From Segatella oris (GTDB taxonomy: Bacteria > Bacteroidota > Bacteroidia > Bacteroidales > Bacteroidaceae), in contig NZ_LR134384.1 in NCBI RefSeq assembly GCF_900637655.1, positions 1,860,001-1,924,000 of the forward strand: a stretch of 64,000 bases of DNA, in the 5' to 3' direction. How positions within the stretch are numbered: the stretch's first letter is position 1; every line of letters begins with the position of its first letter. Both the position numbers and the translations under genes were made by a program. The notes beneath the pieces were generated by a model, which worked only from the letters and a program-made list of their open reading frames with translations, did not search any database and was not told the DNA's origin. This document shows positions 58,042-64,000 of this stretch, piece by piece.

Positions 58042-58950
58042 CTAAAGTGCATCCCCTTGTCGGATATTATGCTCTTTCATATAACGATGAAGAAGGTTAG
58101 TGAATTCATAGTTCTTCAGGCCCCACTTCGGTGCTATCAACAGATGGGCAGGCGACTGACTGACGAAACGTTCCAGCACAAGCGAGGGACGGAGATGCGA
58201 AATATAGGTCGCAACGAGCTTGATATAGTCATCTACAGAATAAACAGGGAAGGGATTGCGGAGATATTCGGCAGCCAACTGCGTGCCACGAATAATCTGC
58301 ATCTGATGTATTTTCAGGATATCAAGAGGCAAGGAAGATATTATCTCTGCCTGACGGATGCTTTCATCAGCATCTTCCCCCGGCAGTCCAAGAATAACAT
58401 GAGCACCACACAAAATGCCGCGTGCATGTGTTTTCTCAACAGCTAAGCGGCAACAAGCAAAATCATGTCCACGATTTATCCTCTTCAACGTAATATCATT
58501 AGCACTTTCAATGCCATATTCGATCAGCACAAACGTGTGTCTCTGCAAAGCAGCAAGATAGTCGAGCAATTCATCGTTGATGCAATCGGGCCGAGTACCT
58601 ATGACTATTCCTACAATATCTTCCACCTGAAGCGCCTCTTCATAGCGTGCTTTCAGCTGTTCCAGCGGGGCATAAGTGTTGGAAAAAGCTTGGAAATAGG
58701 CTAAGAATTTCATGTCAGGATATTTATGGGAAAAGAAGCGTTTGCCTTCTTCCAATTGTTGGGAAACGCGCTTATGACGGTCACAATAGTTTGGATTAAA
58801 AGTTCGGTTATCGCAATACGTGCACCCACCTAAACCGATTTTCCCGTCACGATTGGGACAGGAAAAGCCTGCATCAATACTTAATTTCTGGACTCTGAAC
58901 GGGAATTTCGCTCTAATCCACGAAGAAAAATCATTGTAAAAAGCATTCAT
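58042..58950 (-). CDS. Radical SAM protein, YhcC/TIGR01212 family
   Basis: 302 residues from ATG 58950, which fits the family start (MNAFYNDFSSWIRAKFPFRV). The iron-sulphur cysteines are in DAGFSCPNRDGKIGLGG and CTYCDN, an Elp3-like spacing, followed by FLAYFQAFSNTYAPLEQLK, GTRPDCINDELLDYL and the C-terminal RFVSQSPAHLLIAPKWGLK. The family is conserved; its substrate is not established to my knowledge. The promoter box ends 6 nt before the ATG, so the message may be leaderless. It is divergent from dpp4. Confidence 0.9.
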   Translation of the reverse strand: MNAFYNDFSSWIRAKFPFRVQKLSIDAGFSCPNRDGKIGLGGCTYCDNRTFNPNYCDRHKRVSQQLEEGKRFFSHKYPDMKFLAYFQAFSNTYAPLEQLKARYEEALQVEDIVGIVIGTRPDCINDELLDYLAALQRHTFVLIEYGIESANDITLKRINRGHDFACCRLAVEKTHARGILCGAHVILGLPGEDADESIRQAEIISSLPLDILKIHQMQIIRGTQLAAEYLRNPFPVYSVDDYIKLVATYISHLRPSLVLERFVSQSPAHLLIAPKWGLKNYEFTNLLHRYMKEHNIRQGDAL

Positions 58951-58956
58951 CACATG

Positions 58957-58988
58957 CAAAGTTATGAAAAAAGCAGGCAAACGGCAAA
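58957..58988 (-). promoter_or_regulatory. Promoter of the radical SAM gene, ending 6 nt before the ATG
   Basis: Minus strand TTTG (58988-58985), 20-nt gap, TAACTTTG (58964-58957), start codon at 58950. Confidence 0.6.
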
Positions 58989-59008
58989 CGGTTTTCAGGG
59001 CTTTTTCG

Positions 59009-59016
59009 TAACTTTG
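59009..59016 (+). promoter_or_regulatory. -7 box for dpp4
   Basis: TAACTTTG, 27 nt before the ATG at 59044; -33 box unclear. Confidence 0.45.
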
Positions 59017-59043
59017 TCAACATAACATTAAATTTTCACCAAT

Positions 59044-61248
59044 ATGAACAAACTATTTGTTATGTGCATAATGATGCTTTTAGCCACATCAAATGTATCA
59101 GCTGACAATAAGATTACACTGAAAGATGTTACGGGAAAAACATTCACTCCTAAATATATCACAGGTGTTGATCCCATAAAAGGAACCGACCGATATGCCA
59201 GCATAAGCAACGACGGCAGACAGATTATTGAATATGCTTTTAAGACAGGTAATCAGACACGTGTGCTTTTTGACATTGCCAACACACATGGGGAAAGCAT
59301 CAAACAACTCGACGGATACACGCTTTCTCCCGATGGAAAGCGCATGCTTATACAGACAAATACACACAAAATCTATCGCCGTTCGTTCACGGCTGACTAT
59401 TATATTTACACCATTCAGAGCAGGAAACTTGAAAAACTCTCGACAGGTGGACCACAACAGATACCTACATGGTCACCCGACGGCAATCAGATTGCTTTCG
59501 TCAGAGATAATAATATCTTTCTCGTAAAACTGCTCTATGATAATGCAGAGAGCCAAATTACAAAGGATGGCAAGTTTAATGAAATCATCAATGGAGTTCC
59601 CGATTGGGTTTATGAGGAAGAGTTTTCAACCAATCGCTCGCTCTGTTTCACTGCAGACAGCCGTATGTTATGTTGGATAAAATATGATGAAAGAAAGGTA
59701 AAAGAGTATTCTTTGCAGCTCTTTATGGGCAGCCACCCTACCATGAAAGCGAATGAGGTTTATCCGGGAACCTATACTTATAAATATCCTAAAGCTGGAG
59801 AAGACAACTCGATCGTATCCGTGTGGAGCTATGAAATACAGACTCACAAGACTAACCGCCTGCAAGTGCCTCTTGAAGGTGACGGATACATACCCAGAAT
59901 AAAGTCAACCAACGATGCTAACCGCATTATCGTATTCACCATGAACCGTCATCAAGACGTACTTAATCTCTATGCAGTCAATCCTCGCACTACTCTTTCA
60001 CAGCTACTTATCAAGGAACAAGGAGATAAATACGTGAAAGAAGAGGCCATGGAAGGCATCGCTATCGGGCAGAACAGCATTCTGCATCCAAGCGACCGCG
60101 ACGGTTACATGCACCTCTATCTCTATAATATGAATGGTAGTCTCATCCGTAAAATCGGTGACGGGAACTATGACATCACGAGCATTTATGGCTATGATGA
60201 GACGACAGGAGATGTATATTATCAGGCAGCAGGTATCAATCCACACGACCGCCAAGTGTTTGTCAGCCACAAGACCGGTAAAACAGAACGGCTTACGGAT
60301 ACAAATGGTTGGAATAAGGCCATTTTCTCAGGTGACTACAAATATTTCCTTAACACATGGAGCAACTATAATACGCCCTACGTATTTACTATTCGCGACA
60401 ACAAAGGCAAGGTGCTTTCAACTCCTGTAGATAATAAAGAACTCAAAGAAAAAGTAAAAACATACAGCTTTAATGGTCGAGAAACTTTCTCATTCACTAC
60501 TTCTGAAGGTGTGAAGCTTGATGGTTGGATGGTTAAACCTAAAGATTTTGATACCAATAAAAAGTATCCTGTCATCCTTTTTCAATACAGTGGACCAGGA
60601 AGTCAACAGGTAATCGATGCATGGAATGCAGGTTCTATGGGCAACGGTGGAGCTTTCGACTACTATCTTGCACAGCAAGGTTTCATCGTAGTCTGTGTTG
60701 ATGGGCGAGGTACAGGCGGGCGAGGTGCAGCGTTTGAGAAATGCACTTATCTAAGAATTGGTGAACTTGAGTCACGCGATCAGATTGAAACAGCATTATG
60801 GTTGGGCAAGCAAAGCTACATTGATAAGGAGCGTATAGGCATTTGGGGCTGGAGTTTTGGTGGTTTTAACACCTTGATGAGCATGAGCGAAGGACGCCCT
60901 GTGTTCAAAGCAGGTGTGGCAGTTGCGCCACCAACCAATTGGAGATACTATGACACTATCTATACAGAGCGCTACATGCGCACACCAAAAGAAAATGGAA
61001 GTGGCTATGCCACCAACCCCATTCAGCGTGCGAATGCTCTTCATGGCGCCCTGCTTATATGCCATGGCATGGCTGATGACAATGTGCAGCCACAGAATAC
61101 AATGGAATATACAGAAGCTTTGATACAGGCAGATAAGGATTTTAAGGAGAACATCTATACCAACCGAAATCATGGTATCTATGGTGGCAACACGCGCACC
61201 CACTTATTACGCCAGATTTCCAACTGGTTTATTGAGCATTTAAAATAA
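59044..61248 (+). CDS. Dipeptidyl peptidase IV-type serine peptidase (S9)
   Basis: 734 residues with signal peptide (MNKLFVMCIMMLLATSNVSA), so periplasmic or outer-membrane associated. An N-terminal beta-propeller (about 50-480) contains VPDWVYEEEF, the paired-Glu motif that holds the substrate amino terminus in DPP IV. The C-terminal alpha/beta hydrolase domain has catalytic Ser in IGIWGWSFGGFNTLMS, Asp in HGMADDNVQPQN and His in NRNHGIYGG. It removes X-Pro or X-Ala dipeptides from peptides, supporting peptide feeding. It is a single gene with a terminator after it. Confidence 0.94.
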   Translation: MNKLFVMCIMMLLATSNVSADNKITLKDVTGKTFTPKYITGVDPIKGTDRYASISNDGRQIIEYAFKTGNQTRVLFDIANTHGESIKQLDGYTLSPDGKRMLIQTNTHKIYRRSFTADYYIYTIQSRKLEKLSTGGPQQIPTWSPDGNQIAFVRDNNIFLVKLLYDNAESQITKDGKFNEIINGVPDWVYEEEFSTNRSLCFTADSRMLCWIKYDERKVKEYSLQLFMGSHPTMKANEVYPGTYTYKYPKAGEDNSIVSVWSYEIQTHKTNRLQVPLEGDGYIPRIKSTNDANRIIVFTMNRHQDVLNLYAVNPRTTLSQLLIKEQGDKYVKEEAMEGIAIGQNSILHPSDRDGYMHLYLYNMNGSLIRKIGDGNYDITSIYGYDETTGDVYYQAAGINPHDRQVFVSHKTGKTERLTDTNGWNKAIFSGDYKYFLNTWSNYNTPYVFTIRDNKGKVLSTPVDNKELKEKVKTYSFNGRETFSFTTSEGVKLDGWMVKPKDFDTNKKYPVILFQYSGPGSQQVIDAWNAGSMGNGGAFDYYLAQQGFIVVCVDGRGTGGRGAAFEKCTYLRIGELESRDQIETALWLGKQSYIDKERIGIWGWSFGGFNTLMSMSEGRPVFKAGVAVAPPTNWRYYDTIYTERYMRTPKENGSGYATNPIQRANALHGALLICHGMADDNVQPQNTMEYTEALIQADKDFKENIYTNRNHGIYGGNTRTHLLRQISNWFIEHLK

Positions 61249-61310
61249 AGAAATACATATAAATAGCATTCGCCCCGACACACAACAAAAGAGGACTTGC
61301 ATCTTTATAA

Positions 61311-61352
61311 AACAGGAACATATGGTTGCCTCCATTTGTTCCTGTTACTTTA
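61311..61352 (+). terminator. Terminator after dpp4
   Basis: Perfect 10-bp stem AACAGGAACA / TGTTCCTGTT with a 16-nt loop, then ACTTTA. It lies about 60 nt after the stop. Confidence 0.7.
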
Positions 61353-61440
61353 AAAACATTACTAATAAAATCCCCTGCCCTATTTGCGGGGCAAACATCA
61401 AGCAAAATTGAAGATAATTTCAAAAAAAGCACGAAAAAGT

Positions 61441-61472
61441 TTTGGATGTATAAGAAACTTTTCATACCTTTG
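61441..61472 (+). promoter_or_regulatory. Promoter of tRNA-Ser / tRNA-Glu
   Basis: TTTG at 61441-61444, exactly 20 nt, TACCTTTG at 61465-61472: a textbook Bacteroidota promoter 48 nt before tRNA-Ser. Confidence 0.8.
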
Positions 61473-61520
61473 CACCGCATTTAAGAATAATGCTTGGCGT
61501 ATCGGATACAATCCATCAAT

Positions 61521-61607
61521 GGAAGGATGGGTGAGTGGCTGAAACCAGCAGTTTGCTAAACTGCCGTACGAGTTCTCGTACCGGGGGTTCGAATCCCCCT
61601 CCTTCCG
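61521..61607 (+). tRNA. tRNA-Ser (anticodon GCT)
   Basis: An 87-nt tRNA with long variable arm: acceptor GGAAGGA / TCCTTCC, anticodon stem GCAGT/ACTGC with loop TTGCTAA (GCT), variable arm GTACGAGTTCTCGTAC, T-arm GGGGG-TTCGAAT-CCCCC and discriminator G as required by seryl-tRNA synthetase. It reads AGC and AGT codons. Confidence 0.95.
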
Positions 61608-61639
61608 CACGCAAAGTTTTAAGAGAATGCAAGCTAACT

Positions 61640-61711
61640 GGTCGGTTCATCTAACGGTTAGGATACAAGATTCTCAATCTTGGCATACGAGTTCGATTCT
61701 CGTACCGACTA
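61640..61711 (+). tRNA. tRNA-Glu (anticodon CTC)
   Basis: A 72-nt cloverleaf: acceptor GGTCGGT / ACCGACT (first pair G-U), D-arm TCATCTAACGGTTAGGA, anticodon stem CAAGA/TCTTG with loop TTCTCAA (CTC), T-arm ACGAG-TTCGATT-CTCGT. It reads GAG. It probably shares the transcript with tRNA-Ser 33 nt upstream. Confidence 0.93.
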
Positions 61712-61717
61712 CAATAG

Positions 61718-61750
61718 AGTCCTGCAAATCACAGATTTGTGGGACTTTTT
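61718..61750 (+). terminator. Terminator after the tRNA-Ser/Glu pair
   Basis: AGTCCTGCAAATC / GATTTGTGGGACT with loop ACA and a T5 tail. It ends 20 nt before the sdaA ATG. Confidence 0.8.
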
Positions 61751-61769
61751 GCTTTAAGAAAGTTCGCAT

Positions 61770-62981
61770 ATGGAGTCAATCAAAGAAATATTTCGAATAG
61801 GTAAAGGCCCTTCGAGCAGTCACACTATGGGTCCACAGAAAGCTGCAAAAATATTCACAGAGCGCCACCAAGATGCTTCTTCGTTTCAAGTAATCCTCTA
61901 TGGCTCGCTGGCTGCAACAGGAAAAGGACATATGACAGACATCGCTATCGAAGAAGTTATGCGCCCAACAGCACCTGTTGAAATCATATGGCAACCGCAA
62001 ACATTCCTCCCCTTCCACCCCAATGGCATGAAATTCATTGCTCTGGATATTGACGAGAAACCCTTAGACGAATGGACTGTATATAGTATTGGGGGCGGTG
62101 CCCTGTCTGAAGGTAAGGGTATTAGTGACTATTTTGCAACCCAAGAAGTTTATCCTCTCAATTCACTTCACGACATCATGAAGTGGTGTAACGATAACGG
62201 ATGCAGCTATTGGGAATACGTAAAGAAGTATGAAGACAATGATATCTGGGACTATCTACTAAACGTTTGGGAGGTTATGAAGCAGTCGGTAAAAGCAGGG
62301 TTGGCGCATGAAGGAGTTCTTCCCGGCCCACTCCACCTGCCAAGAAAGGCTGCAACCTACTATGTAAAAGCCAGTGGTTACAAGCCATCCCTGCAGAGTC
62401 GCGGACTAGTCTATTCATATGCACTGGCTGTTAGTGAGGAAAATGCCTCTGGGGGCACTATTGTCACAGCACCAACCTGCGGGGCCTGTGGAGTTGTTCC
62501 AGCGGTTTTATATCACTTATACAAATCACACAACTTCAGCAATGAGCGTATTGCACGTGCCTTGGCCACTGCGGGACTCTTCGGAAGCATTGTCAAGAAG
62601 AATGCATCTATCAGCGGTGCTGAGGTAGGATGCCAAGGAGAAGTAGGTGTAGCCTGTGCAATGGCATCCGCTGCAAGCTGTCAACTCTTCGGTGGAAGTC
62701 CCTCACAGATAGAATATTCTGCCGAAATGGGCTTGGAACACCATTTGGGAATGACCTGCGATCCTGTCTGCGGACTCGTTCAGATCCCATGTATCGAACG
62801 GAATGCCTTTGCAGCAACCCGTGCACTTGATGCCCAACTATACGCTTCTTTTGGCGATGGAAGCCACCGTGTAAGCTTCGACCGCGTGGTCAACGTGATG
62901 AAACAAACTGGTCATGACTTACCTTCTCTCTACAAAGAGACCAGTGAGGGTGGCCTTGCCAAAGGCTATAATCTGGAATAA
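61770..62981 (+). CDS. sdaA: L-serine dehydratase, single-chain iron-sulphur type
   Basis: 403-residue enzyme that deaminates L-serine to pyruvate with a [4Fe-4S] cluster. The beta region opens with GKGPSSSHTMGPQKAAKIF; the alpha region has TAPTCGACGVVPAVLYHLY and MTCDPVCGLVQIPCIERNAF, which supply the cluster cysteines. Fusion of both regions in one chain is as in E. coli SdaA, though somewhat shorter (about 403 against 454). It follows a tRNA-Ser gene by chance or otherwise; the terminator between them argues against co-transcription. Confidence 0.94.
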   Translation: MESIKEIFRIGKGPSSSHTMGPQKAAKIFTERHQDASSFQVILYGSLAATGKGHMTDIAIEEVMRPTAPVEIIWQPQTFLPFHPNGMKFIALDIDEKPLDEWTVYSIGGGALSEGKGISDYFATQEVYPLNSLHDIMKWCNDNGCSYWEYVKKYEDNDIWDYLLNVWEVMKQSVKAGLAHEGVLPGPLHLPRKAATYYVKASGYKPSLQSRGLVYSYALAVSEENASGGTIVTAPTCGACGVVPAVLYHLYKSHNFSNERIARALATAGLFGSIVKKNASISGAEVGCQGEVGVACAMASAASCQLFGGSPSQIEYSAEMGLEHHLGMTCDPVCGLVQIPCIERNAFAATRALDAQLYASFGDGSHRVSFDRVVNVMKQTGHDLPSLYKETSEGGLAKGYNLE

Positions 62982-63033
62982 AGAAGATCTTTTTCCATAT
63001 GAAAACAAGGAGAAAGCCTTATTAATATAGGAA

Positions 63034-63075
63034 GGGAAAGCAATAAAACCAAGTGATGTTTGCTTTCCCTTTTTA
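63034..63075 (+). terminator. Terminator of sdaA
   Basis: GGGAAAGCA / TGCTTTCCC stem with an 18-nt loop and TTTTT tail, about 55 nt after the stop. Confidence 0.8.
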
Positions 63076-63169
63076 CATTTAATATGTTATCTAACCTCTG
63101 TTCGAAATAAGCAATTGGAACTATTACAAACAAAGATTAATCTCCAGAGAATGTAATTCATATCAGTTT

Positions 63170-63285
63170 GCATGGCAACTTGACATAGATTACACTGCAT
63201 TTTGACGCAAGTTACATGGTAACTTGAGGCAGATTGCACGATGATTTGACGCAAAACATAAAGTTACTTGAGTCATAACACATAA
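63170..63285 (+). repeat. 22-bp tandem repeat array G
   Basis: The most regular of the 22-bp arrays: about five consecutive 22-nt units, including CTGCATTTTGACGCAAGTTA, TGGTAACTTGAGGCAGATTG and CGATGATTTGACGCAAAACA. It lies between the convergent sdaA and rubrerythrin-like genes, between their terminators. Flanking blocks of the full element are weak or absent. Confidence 0.75.
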
Positions 63286-63423
63286 TGACATGATAATCAA
63301 AAACTTGAAAGCTGTTGTAAAACGAAGCGCATGTTGAGGAAAGAATACGCAAGTATGGCTTTGTTTGAGATTTACAACTTAATCTTCAAAGAGGCCTTAC
63401 TGTCTATGAGTAGAAATATGAAA

Positions 63424-63461
63424 AAGCCACATCCGACTTTGTAAAAAGTCAGACATGGCTT
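63424..63461 (-). terminator. Terminator of the rubrerythrin-like gene
   Basis: AAGCCA...GACTTT / AAAGTC...TGGCTT hairpin with a mismatched middle; on the minus strand it is followed by a T-run (GGCTTTTTTCAT). It lies about 60 nt beyond the stop of the leftward gene. Confidence 0.7.
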
Positions 63462-63519
63462 ATATTTTCAAACTCCTTCTTTTACAAGAACGGGGTTCTC
63501 AGAATTGGCATTGCGGAGA

Positions 63520-64000
63520 CTACTTGAAAAATCTCTTATAAAGACCGGCGAAACCAGCTGCATGGCGAGCCTCATCCTTAGCCATTTCGTGGATAGTGTC
63601 ATGGAGAGTGTCGTTGCCTTCAGCCTTAGCCTTCTTTGCAAACTCAAACTTTTCAGCACATGCACCCTGTTCAGCTGCAATACGAGCTTCAAGGTTTGCC
63701 TTTGTATCGGCAAGCACTTCACCTAACAGTTCTGCATAACGGCTTGCGTGGTTAGCCTCTTCGTAAGCATAATGTTCATAGGCACGGGCAATCTCAGGAT
63801 AGCCTTCTCGATCAGCTTGGCGTGCCATAGCAAGATACATACCAACCTCACTGCACTCGCCTGCAAATGTTTCCTTGCAATGCTGAATCAATTCTTCAGA
63901 AACGCCTTCTTTGTAAGCTGCGCCAAGATAATGAACGGTTGCAAACTTCAATTCGCCGTCAGTAGCCTCCATTTCCTTAAACTTACTCTTGTCAGCCTTA
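63520..64000 (-). CDS. Rubrerythrin-like ferritin-fold protein, 5' end outside window
   Basis: At least 160 residues are seen; the frame is still open at the window edge (KADKSKFKEMEATDGELKF), so the internal ATG at 63972 need not be the start. The ferritin-like four-helix di-iron residues are visible in ETFAGECSEVGMYLAMARQA, with AYEHYAYEEANHASRYAEL and the repeat-like MAKDEARHAAGFAGLYKRFF. Such proteins reduce peroxide in anaerobes. No rubredoxin CxxC motif is present after the ferritin domain; it may be upstream, outside the window, as in reverse rubrerythrins. Confidence 0.82.
   Translation of the reverse strand, partial: KADKSKFKEMEATDGELKFATVHYLGAAYKEGVSEELIQHCKETFAGECSEVGMYLAMARQADREGYPEIARAYEHYAYEEANHASRYAELLGEVLADTKANLEARIAAEQGACAEKFEFAKKAKAEGNDTLHDTIHEMAKDEARHAAGFAGLYKRFFK

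Noticed and set aside
61521..61770. Regulatory link between tRNA-Ser and sdaA
   Set aside because: A good terminator at 61718-61750 separates them, and a tRNA-Glu lies between; adjacency is probably chance.

Overview
The window looks like chromosome of a Bacteroidota member close to Prevotella. Evidence: promoters of the TTTG-N19/20-TAnnTTTG type instead of E. coli -35/-10 boxes, a TonB-dependent receptor with a carboxypeptidase-regulatory-like N-terminus, Bacteroidota-type arabinose, threonine and galactose operons, an archaeal/eukaryotic-type prolyl-tRNA synthetase, a DPP IV-type peptidase and a C11 peptidase lipoprotein. Genes are mostly core metabolism and housekeeping. No phage, conjugative element, CRISPR or defence locus was seen.

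Layout. 1-3450: two identical tRNA-Lys genes, a GH89-like gene cut off by a degenerate IS256-family element. 3451-11356: proS (-), then an OmpA-like lipoprotein, mtgA, a UvrD/PcrA helicase and a TonB receptor (+). 11889-17327 (-): MATE transporter overlapping rmuC, an OmpP1/FadL-like porin and a Gly/Tyr-rich secreted protein. 17470: prmA. 18970-32259: arabinose utilisation unit (lipoprotein mutarotase, Na+ symporter, Nudix regulator AraR, araD, araA, araB, GH51 arabinofuranosidase) running into transketolase and rpiB, so arabinan-derived arabinose is carried to xylulose-5-phosphate and the pentose phosphate pathway. 32325-34728 (-): pyruvate kinase and a short J-domain protein. 35808-42231: valS, C11 peptidase, FAD oxidoreductase (-). 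42488-47464: thrA, ApgM-type homoserine kinase, thrC. 48283-53085: ABC-F protein, grpE, dnaJ, folC. 53186-56851: galM, sugar MFS porter, galK. 57334-64000: small membrane protein (-), radical SAM protein (-), dpp4 (+), tRNA-Ser, tRNA-Glu, sdaA, and a partial rubrerythrin-like gene (-) running off the end.

The most unusual content is non-coding and falls into two families. (1) Four arrays (11.37-11.88, 22.26-22.52, 27.32-28.07 and 39.82-40.64 kb) are built of units spaced almost exactly 41 bp. Each unit has a palindromic core and a conserved T-rich (or, inverted, A-rich) spacer. Cores differ between blocks, but both arms change together. The same cores recur at different loci, some appear in reverse complement within an otherwise unchanged array, and one array switches spacer polarity without losing the 41-bp phase. 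Two arrays bracket araR-araD-araA-araB. (2) A dispersed non-coding element of about 400 bp occurs in full at four transcription-unit boundaries (two per orientation). It carries a tandem array of 22-bp quasi-palindromic units; the 22-bp array also occurs without the rest of the element at three further sites. I know no function for either family; they are the best candidates for an undescribed system here.

Terminators and promoters were assigned by eye. Product names rest on recognised motifs and order of genes, with no database search.
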